Source: CAWFGS01 sp963815535 (GTDB lineage: Bacteria > Pseudomonadota > Alphaproteobacteria > Sphingomonadales > Sphingomonadaceae). Taken from it: a stretch of 64,000 nucleotides of DNA. The position numbers and the translations under genes are program-made. The stretch lies in contig CAWFGS010000002.1 in assembly GCA_963815535.1 (NCBI GenBank), forward strand, positions 186,001 through 250,000, in the 5' to 3' direction. Below the pieces are notes generated by a model, which was not told where the DNA came from, made no database searches, and was given only the letters and a program-made list of their open reading frames with translations. Position 1 is the first letter of the stretch, and every line of letters begins with the position of its first letter. Below are positions 24,881 through 33,370 of the stretch, piece after piece.

Positions 24881-27748
24881 TCAACCCAGTCGCGACAGAG
24901 CGGCCTGCAGCCGTTCCACTTCCGCGCTGTGCATCGCGTGGTCGGCGCGCGCTTTCTCGACCGCTTCGGGTTTGGCCCGATCGACGAAATTCGCATTGCC
25001 GAGCCGCCCTTCGAGGGATTTCGCCTCTTTGCGAGAGGCCGTCAGAGCCTTGTCCAAACGCGCACGTTCGGCTTCGACATCGACCAGCCCTTCCAACGGA
25101 ATGACGAAGCTGTCCGCGCCGACACCGATGGCAATGGCAGGTCCGGGCGGTGCATCGGCAAAATGGATCGTTTCGATACGCGCCACGCGTTCCAAAGCCG
25201 CCGCATTCGCCGATGCGGCCTGCCGCGCGGCATCGCTGGGCTGCGCGCAATAGGCGGTCAGCTTCATACCCGGCGCGATGCCGAGCTCGTTCTTCGCCCC
25301 GCGCACCGCGCCGGTCAGCGCGATCAGCCATTCGACTTCCGCCTTCGCATCGGCATCGACCGACGCGCCGGGTTCCGGCCAGCGCGCGGTGATAAGGGGG
25401 TAGTCGCCGCGGTCCCCCTGTTTCGACCATAGCTCTTCCGTCACGAAGGGCATGAAAGGGTGCAGCATGACCAGAATCTGGTCCAGCACCCAGCCGGCGA
25501 CTTCTTTCGTCTCGTCGTCGAAATTGGTTTTGATCAGTTCGATATACCAGTCGCAGAACCGGTCCCACGCGAAGTGATAGATGGTGTTTGCCGCCGCATC
25601 GAACCGCAGATCGGCCAGTGCCGCATCCAGCTTGGCCTGCGTTTCCACGACCTCGCCGATGATCCAGCGATTGACCGCGCTTTTCGCGGATGGGGCCGCG
25701 ATCGTCGTCGAGGCGGTGATGCCGTTTGCCTGACAGAACCGGGTCGCGTTCCATAATTTGGTCGCGAAATTGCGATATCCTTCGACCCGTGCGTCATCCA
25801 TCTTGATGTCGCGGCCCTGGCTTTCCATCGCCGCCATGAAGAAGCGCAAGGCATCCGCGCCATACCGGTCGATCAGGCCGAGCGGATCGACCACGTTGCC
25901 CTTGGACTTGGACATCTTCGCCCCGTCCGCTGCGCGAACCAGACCATGCAGATACAGCTTGGGCCAGGGGTTCTGTCCGGTCAGATGCCGGCCCATCATC
26001 ATCATCCGCGCATTCCAGAAAAACAGGATGTCGAAGCCGGATATCAGCAGGTCGTTGGGATAGTGTTTGGCGAGAAGCTTCTCCCCCTCTCCTTCAGGGG
26101 AGGGGGCCGGGGGGTGGGGGCTGCCTGATACAACGGCGCCTGCATCCCTCACCCCTTCCGCAGCTGGGCTGCTCCTTCCCCTCCCCTGAAGGAGAAGGGA
26201 GTCGTTCGGCCAGCCCAGCGTGGCGAACGGCCACAGCGCGCTGGAGAACCAGGTGTCGAGCACATCGTCGTCGCGTGCCAATTCCACATGGTCACCAGCT
26301 TGGGCTTGCGCCTCTTCGGCGGTCATCGCGACATAGGCTTTGCCGTCGGCATCGAACCAAGCCGGTATCCGGTGACCCCACCACAATTGGCGCGAAATGC
26401 ACCAGGGCTGGATGTTCTCCATCCAGTTGAAGAACGTCTTCTCCCATGTCTTGGGCACGATTTCGACATCGCCGTTCTTCACCGCCGCGATGGGGTCCAC
26501 CGCCAGCTTTTCCGCATCGACATACCATTGATCGGTCAGCCACGGTTCGATAACCACGCCGCCGCGATCGCCGAAAGGGGTGGGAATCGTGCGCGGTTCC
26601 GCGTCGTGTTCGACCGTCTCGCCCGATTTGTCTTTCGCAACGTGCGGGATCAGCAGGCCAAGCTCCTTCATCCGGGCGACCACCAGTTCGCGTGCGCCGT
26701 CCACCTTGTCGCGGCGGAAACGATGGAGACCGATGAACGCTTCGGGGATCATGCCATCGGCGGTCTGGCAAACGTCGCCTTCGCCATCCAGCATGTTGAG
26801 CATGTCCGCCGCCGCATGGCCCGCGCGCTTGCCGACTTCGAAATCGTTGAAATCATGGCCCGGCGTAATTTTCACCGCACCGCTGCCCAGTTCGGGATCG
26901 GCATGTTCGTCCGCAACGATCGGCACGCGGCGACCCGTGATCGGCAGCACGACATGCTTGCCCACGACGCTGGCATAGCGTTCGTCCGTCGGATGCACCG
27001 CCACTGCCATATCGGCCAGCATCGTTTCAGGCCGGGTCGTCGCGACTTCGATGTAATCGCGCCCGTCGGCCAGTTTTACCCCGTCCGCCAACGGATAGCG
27101 GAAATGCCAGAACGATCCGCGTACGTCGCGCGTTTCGACTTCCAGATCGCTGATCGCGGTTTTCAACGCCGGATCCCAGTTCACCAACCGCTTGTCGCGA
27201 TAGATCAGCCCGTCATTGTAGAGATCGACGAAAGTTTTGGTCACGGCATCGCTGAAATGCGGGTCCATCGTAAACTGCTCGCGGCTCCAGTCCATCGAAC
27301 AGCCCAGCCGCCGCAACTGGGTGGTTATCGTGCCGCCCGATTCCCGTTTCCAGTCCCACACCTTGTCGATGAAGTCTTCGCGGCTGTAATTGGTGCGTTT
27401 GTCGCCGGCTGCCTCCATCTGGCGTTCGACCACCATCTGCGTGGCGATGCCGGCATGGTCGGTCCCGACAACCCACAGCGCATCCTTGCCGCGCAGCCGT
27501 TCGTACCGGATCATGATGTCCTGCAACGTATTGTCGAGCGCATGGCCGATATGCAGCGAGCCTGTGACGTTGGGCGGCGGGTTCACGATGGTATAGGGCG
27601 CGGCGTCCGGGCGTTCCGGGCGGAACAGGCCGTTATCTTCCCAATGCGCGTACCAGCGTGCCTCGATCCCGGCCGGATCGAAAGTGGTGGCCAAGGCGTC
27701 CGCCTGATCGGAAGCGGTGGGTGCGGTATTTTCGGGTTCGTCTGACAT
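24881..27748 (-). CDS. valS: Valyl-tRNA synthetase with a 40-residue in-frame insertion
   Basis: Class I aminoacyl-tRNA synthetase, 955 residues from the ATG at 27748. It has the HIGH motif (66-69), the editing domain (IEVATTRPETMLADMAVAVHPTDERY), KMSKS (611-615), the anticodon-binding domain and the C-terminal coiled coil (ERARLDKALTASRKEAKSLEGRL). Residues 517-556, between TLGWPND and KLLAKHYPND, are an extra block that has no counterpart in ValS as I know the family. This block is encoded by a palindromic repeat (26081-26200). The surrounding GFDILFFW segment is intact, so the enzyme may still work. An earlier in-frame start (27757 or 27844) is possible but would reach into the divergent permease gene. 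Confidence 0.95.
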   Translation of the reverse strand: MSDEPENTAPTASDQADALATTFDPAGIEARWYAHWEDNGLFRPERPDAAPYTIVNPPPNVTGSLHIGHALDNTLQDIMIRYERLRGKDALWVVGTDHAGIATQMVVERQMEAAGDKRTNYSREDFIDKVWDWKRESGGTITTQLRRLGCSMDWSREQFTMDPHFSDAVTKTFVDLYNDGLIYRDKRLVNWDPALKTAISDLEVETRDVRGSFWHFRYPLADGVKLADGRDYIEVATTRPETMLADMAVAVHPTDERYASVVGKHVVLPITGRRVPIVADEHADPELGSGAVKITPGHDFNDFEVGKRAGHAAADMLNMLDGEGDVCQTADGMIPEAFIGLHRFRRDKVDGARELVVARMKELGLLIPHVAKDKSGETVEHDAEPRTIPTPFGDRGGVVIEPWLTDQWYVDAEKLAVDPIAAVKNGDVEIVPKTWEKTFFNWMENIQPWCISRQLWWGHRIPAWFDADGKAYVAMTAEEAQAQAGDHVELARDDDVLDTWFSSALWPFATLGWPNDSLLLQGRGRSSPAAEGVRDAGAVVSGSPHPPAPSPEGEGEKLLAKHYPNDLLISGFDILFFWNARMMMMGRHLTGQNPWPKLYLHGLVRAADGAKMSKSKGNVVDPLGLIDRYGADALRFFMAAMESQGRDIKMDDARVEGYRNFATKLWNATRFCQANGITASTTIAAPSAKSAVNRWIIGEVVETQAKLDAALADLRFDAAANTIYHFAWDRFCDWYIELIKTNFDDETKEVAGWVLDQILVMLHPFMPFVTEELWSKQGDRGDYPLITARWPEPGASVDADAKAEVEWLIALTGAVRGAKNELGIAPGMKLTAYCAQPSDAARQAASANAAALERVARIETIHFADAPPGPAIAIGVGADSFVIPLEGLVDVEAERARLDKALTASRKEAKSLEGRLGNANFVDRAKPEAVEKARADHAMHSAEVERLQAALSRLG
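26081..26200. repeat. 120-bp palindromic element inserted in valS
   Basis: Exactly 120 bp between codon 516 (Asp) and codon 557 (Lys) of valS. An 18-bp perfect inverted repeat (TCTCCTTCAGGGGAGGGG at 26088-26105 and its complement at 26178-26195) is extended by near matches. An inner pair, GGGGTGGGG and CCCTCACCCC, makes most of the element foldable. Read in the valS frame it gives a Pro/Gly/Glu-rich peptide including PHPPAPSPEGEGE. It looks like a REP- or RPE-type dispersed palindrome. Only one copy was seen in this window. Confidence 0.85.
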
Positions 27749-27854
27749 GGGCGCGACCATTGCCAGCGGCGGCGCTGCGGCGCAACGCCGAACCGCCGCG
27801 TTCCGGCCCGCACCCCTCTTGCCCAACGGTTGTTTTGCCATCATAGCGCGGATT

Positions 27855-28976
27855 ATGGATGATGGGGCGCATTATACGATACGCGACAGCGTCGATGGTG
27901 CGTCCGGCGGCCGGACGCTGGAATTGACCGGCCCTTATCTCGTGTCCAGCGTCGGCATGATCGAACGGGAATTGAAAGCGTTGCCCGGCCCGTTTTCGCA
28001 TATCGATCTGACGCAGGTGACCGAAATCGACACGGTCGGCGCATGGGTCGCAACCTCCCTGGCGCGCGATCACGAATCGGAAATCATCGTACAGACCGAC
28101 CGGGCGAAACGCCTGCTGGTGTCGGTCGGCGGTGCGGGCGGGGACGAACCGATCTGCCCCCCGCGCGAGGCGGTGTGGCAGCGCGTGCCGGATCGCGTCG
28201 GCGAGATCATGATCGATCTTGCGAGGGGTGCGCTGGCCGTGATCGCCTTTCTGGGCCGGATCATCACTGCATTCGGGCGCATCATCCGCCGCCCAAGCCG
28301 GTTTCGCGGGCGCGCCGTGGTGCGCCAGATGGAACTGGTCGGCGTCGCGTCGCTGCCGATCATCGGGTTGATGAGCTTCCTGATCGGGATCGTCATCGCA
28401 CAGCAGGGCGCGTCGCAATTGGCGCAATTCGGCGCGGAAACGCTGACCGTCAATCTGGTGGGTCGGCTGACCTTGCGCGAATTGGGCGTGTTGATGACCG
28501 CGATTATGGTGGCGGGCCGTTCGGGCTCTGCCTTCGCCGCGCAGATCGGCACGATGAAACTGACCGAAGAAGTCGATGCGATGCGGACCATCGGCATTTC
28601 GCCGGTGGAGGCGCTGGTGATACCGCGCCTGCTCGCAGCCGTACTGATGATGCCGCTGTTGGGCTTTTACGCCTGCATGGTCGCGATCGTCGGCGGCGCA
28701 GTCATCGCAGACGTGTCGCTGGGCATTCCGTTTTTAAGCTTCCTCGCCCGGATCAAGGAAGTGGTCCCGACATACGATCTGTGGGTCGGCCTGATCAAAG
28801 CGCCGGTGTTCGGCCTGATCATCGCCCTGTCGGGCTGTTATCAGGGGATGCAGGTGCAGGGCAATTCGGAAGAGGTCGGCCTTCGCACGACGCAGGCGGT
28901 GGTCTATGCCATCTTCATGGTCATCGTGGTCGATGCGTTTTTCGCGGTGTTCTTCACCAATGTGGGGTGGCAGTGA
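27855..28976 (+). CDS. mlaE: MlaE-family ABC permease with N-terminal STAS domain
   Basis: Inner-membrane permease of a phospholipid transport system. A 373-residue protein: residues 1-110 form a STAS-like domain (LTGPYLVSSVGMIERELK, HIDLTQVTEIDTVGAW) that takes the place of a separate MlaB. Residues 130-373 are the permease with MlaE motifs LMSFLIGIVIAQQGASQL, LRELGVLMTAIMVAGRSGSAFAAQIG and MRTIGISPVEALVIPR. It heads a four-gene operon with the ATPase, MCE protein and lipoprotein, and is divergent from valS with 106 bp between starts. Confidence 0.92.
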   Translation: MDDGAHYTIRDSVDGASGGRTLELTGPYLVSSVGMIERELKALPGPFSHIDLTQVTEIDTVGAWVATSLARDHESEIIVQTDRAKRLLVSVGGAGGDEPICPPREAVWQRVPDRVGEIMIDLARGALAVIAFLGRIITAFGRIIRRPSRFRGRAVVRQMELVGVASLPIIGLMSFLIGIVIAQQGASQLAQFGAETLTVNLVGRLTLRELGVLMTAIMVAGRSGSAFAAQIGTMKLTEEVDAMRTIGISPVEALVIPRLLAAVLMMPLLGFYACMVAIVGGAVIADVSLGIPFLSFLARIKEVVPTYDLWVGLIKAPVFGLIIALSGCYQGMQVQGNSEEVGLRTTQAVVYAIFMVIVVDAFFAVFFTNVGWQ

Positions 28977-29884
28977 TGGCGGACGAAACCGGTTCCCATA
29001 ACACCCCCGCCATCGTGACCGTTCCCGGCGCCGGTCCGACGCGGATGAGATGAGCCGGTATCGCCGATACCGCGGCGGCTCCCCGATCGTCATCACCGAT
29101 CTGATCAACAAGTTCGGCGATTTCGCGGTTCACGAACATTTGTCGCTGACGGTCAATCGCGGGGAAATACTCGGCGTCGTCGGCGGGTCGGGCACGGGCA
29201 AATCCGTCCTGATGCGGTCCGTCATCGGGCTGCAGATCCCCAGCGAAGGCGACATATCCGTGTTCGGGCGGTCCATTACCGAAGCCGAACCCGACGAAGA
29301 GATCGGCGTGCGCCACCGTTGGGGCGTGCTGTTCCAGGGCGGGGCGCTGTTCTCCGATCTGACCGTGGGCGAAAACGTGGAAGTGCCGCTCAAGCAGTTC
29401 TATCCCGAACTCGAACCCGAATTGCGTAAGGAGATCGCGCTTTACAAGGTGATGCTGTCGGGCCTGCCGGCGGAAGCGGCCAGCAAATATCCATCCGAAC
29501 TGTCCGGCGGAATGAAGAAACGCGCCGGTCTTGCGCGCGCGCTGGCGCTCGATCCCGAATTGCTGTTTCTCGACGAACCGACGGCGGGCCTCGATCCGAT
29601 CGGCGCGGCGAAGTTCGATCAGCTGACTCGCGAATTGAAGGAAACGCTGGGTCTGACCGTGTTCCTCATCACGCACGACCTCGATACTCTGTATGAAATT
29701 TGCGACCGGGTGGCGGTGCTGGCGGACAAACAGGTTATCGCGGTGGGTACGATCGACGAATTGCTGGAAACCAACCATCCCTGGATACAGGAATATTTCA
29801 ACGGCCCACGCGGACGGTCGGCCCAGGCCAGTCAGGACCGGGCGCATTCGCACAGTGGACATCACGGCGCAGGCCGGGGCATAG
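28976..29884 (+). CDS. mlaF: MlaF-family ABC ATPase (frame changes near both ends)
   Basis: ATPase that drives phospholipid transport through MlaE. Walker A is GGSGTGKSV, the signature is LSGGMKKRAGLARALAL, Walker B is LLFLDEPTAGLDP and the switch is LITHDLDTL. The main frame opens at ATG 29050. An ATG at 28976 overlaps the mlaE stop by one base and encodes about 25 residues (MADETGSHNTPAIVTV...) before a stop. It may be the true start, broken by an indel near 29045. At the 3' end the main frame runs past the mlaD start, so a second indel near 29850 is likely, with the real stop at 29882-29884 (TAG), 9 bp before mlaD. Confidence 0.85.
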
Positions 29885-29893
29885 GAACCAGCC

Positions 29894-30853
29894 ATGGAAA
29901 CACGCGCAAATCATATCTGGGTCGGGGTGGTCACGCTTGCCCTGCTGGCGGGGCTGGCGGCGTTCATCGTATGGCTGGCGCAGCTGGGCAATGCCGATCG
30001 CAACGAATACGACATTTTCTTCAAACAGGATGTGTCGGGCCTCGCCAACGGTTCGCAAGTGTCCTTCGCCGGAGTTCCGGCGGGGCAGGTGTCGCAGATC
30101 GTGCTGTGGGACAAAGATCCCGAATTCGTGCGCGTCCGGATCAAGGTGGAAGACAGCGTGCCGATCCTGATCGGGACCACCGCCACGATACAGGGCTCCT
30201 TCACCGGCGTTTCGACTTTGCTGCTGGACGGCGCGCGCGCGGGGGCGGAACCCATCACCTGCGATGGGGCCGCCGGTGCTGATCTGTGCCCCGAAGGCGT
30301 GCCGGTCATTCCGACGAAGCCCGGCGGTTTGGGGCAAATCCTGGCCAACGCACCGCTGCTGCTGGAACGCTTGGCGACCCTGACCGAACGGCTGACGCAG
30401 GTGCTGTCGGACGACAACCAGTCCCAATTGAGCGGTATTCTTCGCAACACGAACGCCATTGCGGAGGATTTCTCCAAGGCCACTCCGGAAGTGCAGCGCA
30501 CTCTGCAGGAATTTCAGATCACTCTGCGCGAAAGTTCCGAAGCGCTGGATGCGTTTCAGCAGGTCGCGCAGACCACCGACCGTCTGATCGTCGAGGAAGG
30601 GCAGGCATTGTCGGGCGAATTGCGGAAGACATTGGGTGCGGCGAACCAGGCCGCTGCCTCTCTGGCGCAGACGCTGGACAACACCGAACCATTGACTCGC
30701 CAGTTGAGCGAACAGACATTGCCCGCCGCACAAGCGACTTTGCGCGATGTTCAGGCAACCAGCAAAACCTTGCGCGGATTGACGGAAAAGCTCGAAAGCG
30801 AAGGGGCGACTTCGCTGCTCGGCCCCGGTCCTTTACCGGATTACGAACCATGA
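29894..30853 (+). CDS. mlaD: MlaD-family MCE domain protein
   Basis: A 319-residue substrate-binding component with one N-terminal membrane anchor (IWVGVVTLALLAGLAAFIVWL). A single MCE domain covers residues about 37-120 (YDIFFKQDVSGLANGSQVSFAGVPAGQV). The C-terminal helical tail of about 180 residues (LLERLATLTERLTQVLSDDN) probably forms a coiled coil across the periplasm. These proteins form hexameric rings that carry phospholipids between the membranes. RBS AGGAACC lies just upstream. The stop is followed by the lipoprotein gene after 37 bp. Confidence 0.92.
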   Translation: METRANHIWVGVVTLALLAGLAAFIVWLAQLGNADRNEYDIFFKQDVSGLANGSQVSFAGVPAGQVSQIVLWDKDPEFVRVRIKVEDSVPILIGTTATIQGSFTGVSTLLLDGARAGAEPITCDGAAGADLCPEGVPVIPTKPGGLGQILANAPLLLERLATLTERLTQVLSDDNQSQLSGILRNTNAIAEDFSKATPEVQRTLQEFQITLRESSEALDAFQQVAQTTDRLIVEEGQALSGELRKTLGAANQAAASLAQTLDNTEPLTRQLSEQTLPAAQATLRDVQATSKTLRGLTEKLESEGATSLLGPGPLPDYEP

Positions 30854-30890
30854 ACGACGCTGCGTGCGGCATAATCGAATTGCGGGGCAG

Positions 30891-31484
30891 ATGATGGCCA
30901 TTATCGGATTCAACACGCGCGGGCTTTTGCTTGCCGCTGCCATGGCATTGGGCCTGTCGGGCTGCATCAGCCTGACGCCCGACCCGCCGCCGAGCCTGCT
31001 GGTTCTGACACCCACGGCTTCCGCGCCCGCTGGCGTTCTGGGCAACAACACACCGATCGCGATCGGCGAACCCGACGCGCCGGCGCGCCTGTCCGTCACG
31101 CGCGTTCCCGTGCAGGTCGACGACAGCAATATCGCATATCTGCAGGATGCCGTCTGGGTCGAACAGCCCGCACGCCTGTTTCGCCGGTTGCTTGCCGAAA
31201 CCATTCGCGTACGCGGCAATCGCGTGGTGCTGGACGGCGGCGACCTGCCCCCTGCCGGTACTGCCGAACTGAACGGCATGTTGCGCGAATTCGGTTACGA
31301 CGCGCGCACATCGTCCGCCATCGTGCGATACGACGCGACTCGCCGATTGGACGATGGAACGCTGCAATCGCGGCGGTTCGAAGCGAGCGTGCCGGGCGTT
31401 CTTCCCGAAGTCGGCCCGGTCGGCACGGCGCTGAACCAAGCCGCCAATCAGGTCGCGGTGGAAGTCGCCGATTGGGTGGGTTGA
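30891..31484 (+). CDS. ABC transport auxiliary lipoprotein (PqiC/LptE-like ABC_trans_aux family)
   Basis: A 197-residue lipoprotein with lipobox LSGC after a signal peptide (GLLLAAAMALG). The mature part reads as the ABC-type transport auxiliary component domain (RVPVQVDDSNIAYLQDAVWVEQPARLFRRLL), related to PqiC. It is the outer-membrane or periplasmic partner of the Mla/MCE operon. The 3' end overlaps the convergent ATP12-family gene by 37 bp, tail to tail, with both frames intact. Confidence 0.85.
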   Translation: MMAIIGFNTRGLLLAAAMALGLSGCISLTPDPPPSLLVLTPTASAPAGVLGNNTPIAIGEPDAPARLSVTRVPVQVDDSNIAYLQDAVWVEQPARLFRRLLAETIRVRGNRVVLDGGDLPPAGTAELNGMLREFGYDARTSSAIVRYDATRRLDDGTLQSRRFEASVPGVLPEVGPVGTALNQAANQVAVEVADWVG

Positions 31485-32173
31485 GCCAACCGGACGAATT
31501 GCAGCGCTGCCCGGAACTCTTCGCCGCGACGGGTCCGCAGCAATTCCGCATCGTCATCACGGCCCCATAGATCCGCCTGCCACTCCTCCTCCAAATTGGC
31601 TGCCGCCCATAGGCTAGCCGGTTCGGAACCCGGTTCCAGCACGCTCAAACCGACTGTCAGCGAAGCGGCCAGGGATGTCAGAACCTGCAATCCCGCCAGC
31701 GTGAAATCGTCAAGACCGGTCAGGCGAAGGCGCAAAGCGTCCATGGTCCGGGTCGGCTGATTACGATGGATGATGCCGCTGATGCGATGCAGAACGATTT
31801 TCTCGCGCGCTTCGAATGCGGTCAGAATCGGTTCCCAAACCTGCTGTTGCCGTTCGAACAGCGCATCGTCGGGATCGGCGCGGTAGCATAACGTGTCGGT
31901 TTCCGCGAAAGCCAGCAGCTTCCCGATTGCCTCGTCGCGGTCCGCGCGAACGATGTCGATGGTATAATCGGCATGATCGCGTAGCACGAAAGATGCAGGG
32001 TCGATCACATCGCCTTGCGCGTTCCATTCACCGGCCAGCATGTTCGCAAGATCGGCGTTGGGCACGATCTGCGCCGCGCCGTTGGCGGTTTTGACACCTT
32101 TGCCATCGAGCCGAACCTGCCAGCCTGCGCCCTCCTCAATCGCAATGGCTTCGCGGTAAAATCGTTTGATCAC
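31448..32173 (-). CDS. ATP12-family F1-ATPase assembly chaperone
   Basis: A 241-residue protein with the ATP12 features KRFYREAIAIEEG at the N-terminus, LAGEWNAQGDVIDP and the central LAFAETDTLCYRA. The mitochondrial homologue binds the F1 alpha subunit and prevents its aggregation before assembly. Alphaproteobacteria keep a homologue, presumably with a related function. The start at 32173 overlaps the stop of the upstream small membrane protein (ATGA), implying coupled translation. Confidence 0.9.
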   Translation of the reverse strand: MIKRFYREAIAIEEGAGWQVRLDGKGVKTANGAAQIVPNADLANMLAGEWNAQGDVIDPASFVLRDHADYTIDIVRADRDEAIGKLLAFAETDTLCYRADPDDALFERQQQVWEPILTAFEAREKIVLHRISGIIHRNQPTRTMDALRLRLTGLDDFTLAGLQVLTSLAASLTVGLSVLEPGSEPASLWAAANLEEEWQADLWGRDDDAELLRTRRGEEFRAALQFVRLAQPTQSATSTAT

Positions 32174-32409
32174 GGCCCCTTCGCCGTTTCGTCTTCGAGC
32201 GGGGTTCGCCAGCGGCGGGCCAGTATCTGCGGGAAGAAGAACAGATCGAACAGCCCGAATATCAGCAGCAGCGCCGCCCCCCAGTCGGGTATGGCAATCG
32301 CACCGGCCAAAGCCAGCAATCCGATGCCCGCAATGATGGCACCCACGATCCGCACCAGCGATATGATGAGAAATCGATTGCGGGCAGGATCCGTGGCGTC
32401 GTGCGTCAT
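32170..32409 (-). CDS. Small two-helix membrane protein
   Basis: A 79-residue protein with two hydrophobic segments (about residues 13-38 and 44-61; LLLIFGLFDLFFFPQILARRW near the C-terminus). Its start overlaps the stop of the HAD phosphatase gene and its stop overlaps the ATP12 start, so all three are translationally coupled. Similar short proteins accompany this cluster in sphingomonads, as far as I recall; the function is unknown. Confidence 0.7.
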   Translation of the reverse strand: MTHDATDPARNRFLIISLVRIVGAIIAGIGLLALAGAIAIPDWGAALLLIFGLFDLFFFPQILARRWRTPLEDETAKGP

Positions 32410-33062
32410 GCCAGCGCAGCTTTCAGTTCGTCCATCGTATCGACCACGCATTGCGCGCCGTGCGCCCGCAGTTCTTCGCTGGGGTGATAGCCCCACGCAA
32501 CACCGACGGCCCGAACGCCCGCCGAAATTGCCATTTCCATATCGAAACTCGTATCGCCGATCATCACCGTGTCGGCGGCAGTGGCCTTCGCGTCCGTCAT
32601 CGCTGCGATCAGCATGGCCGGATCGGGCTTCGACGGGTGCCGGTCCGCCGTCTGCAGGCTGACGAAGAGATCGCGCAAGCCATGCGTTTCGAGACAGTGA
32701 TGCAGACCGCGATCGGACTTTCCCGTTGCGACAGCCAACTGCCAGCCTTCGTCGTGCAACGCGCGCAGGACACCGGCGATGCCGTCATACAGCGGTTCTT
32801 CCAAAGTCTGCGCTGCACGCGCTGCGCGATAGGCGTTCTTATATCCCGCCACGACGCGCGCCCTGGCCCCTTCCGAGGCGTCCGGCGTCAAGTGCCGGAC
32901 GGCCTGTGGTAAACTCAGGCCCACGATACGGCGAATATCGTAACGCGGCGGCGGTTCCATGTCGGCATCGGTGAACGCGCGCTCCATCGCATCGCAGATC
33001 GCCGCTTGCCCATCGACCAGCGTTCCGTCGCAGTCGAACACCGCCAGCCGGACACCGCTCAT
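32406..33062 (-). CDS. HAD-superfamily hydrolase, phosphoglycolate phosphatase-like
   Basis: A 218-residue HAD phosphatase. Motif I is VFDCDGTLVDG with the nucleophile Asp, motif II is the Thr in VATGKSDRG, motif III is the Lys in SKPDP, and motif IV is MIGDTSFDMEMA. The alpha-helical cap (residues about 20-80) marks the Gph/PGMB subfamily. Substrate unproven. The start ATG at 33062 overlaps the stop of the shortened PaiB-like gene. Confidence 0.85.
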   Translation of the reverse strand: MSGVRLAVFDCDGTLVDGQAAICDAMERAFTDADMEPPPRYDIRRIVGLSLPQAVRHLTPDASEGARARVVAGYKNAYRAARAAQTLEEPLYDGIAGVLRALHDEGWQLAVATGKSDRGLHHCLETHGLRDLFVSLQTADRHPSKPDPAMLIAAMTDAKATAADTVMIGDTSFDMEMAISAGVRAVGVAWGYHPSEELRAHGAQCVVDTMDELKAALA

Positions 33063-33370
33063 GCGGATTGCCCCGCTGGAACCAGCGTCCGCATCAGGGT
33101 CGCCATCGCAGTCGATCCTTCCGCTTGCAGCCCGGCGACAAGGTGGTCACGCTCCGCATCGGACTTGTTCTGGCTCAACTTCACCGTATCGCGCCAGGCA
33201 GAAATCTCCATTTCGAAACCGACGATACTTTTCAGCATCTGCGTTTTTCGCTGCACGGACATCTTGGCCATCGTCCAGGGCTCGCCATGTTCAACTCGCG
33301 CCTCGTGCCGTTCGGTTAGCGCTTCGAGCAAAGCCCGGTCGCCATGTCGGAATGCGGGGGCGGGGTGCAT
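33059..33370 (-). pseudogene. PaiB-like (FMN-binding negative regulator) gene lacking its centre
   Basis: A 103-residue open frame whose ends both look like the PaiB/Pai2 family (usually about 200 residues). The N-terminus HPAPAFRHGDRALLEAL is the family start. The C-terminal half has EPWTMAKM, MLKSIVGFEMEIS and the diagnostic VKLSQNKSDAERD. The roughly 100 residues that carry the FMN-binding split barrel are absent, and the joint falls at LTERHEAR. The reading frame is preserved, so this may be a real internal deletion or an assembly collapse. It overlaps the HAD gene and abuts rluC, which ends at 33370. As it stands it should not bind FMN. Confidence 0.65.

Noticed and set aside
26081..26200. 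Intein or intron in valS
   Set aside because: The insert is only 40 codons, has no splicing residues (no Cys/Ser start, no His-Asn end) and stays in frame. A palindromic repeat explains it better.
26288..27745. 485-residue open frame opposite valS
   Set aside because: Antisense to the conserved catalytic core of valS, with no family features and no ribosome-binding site. A shadow.
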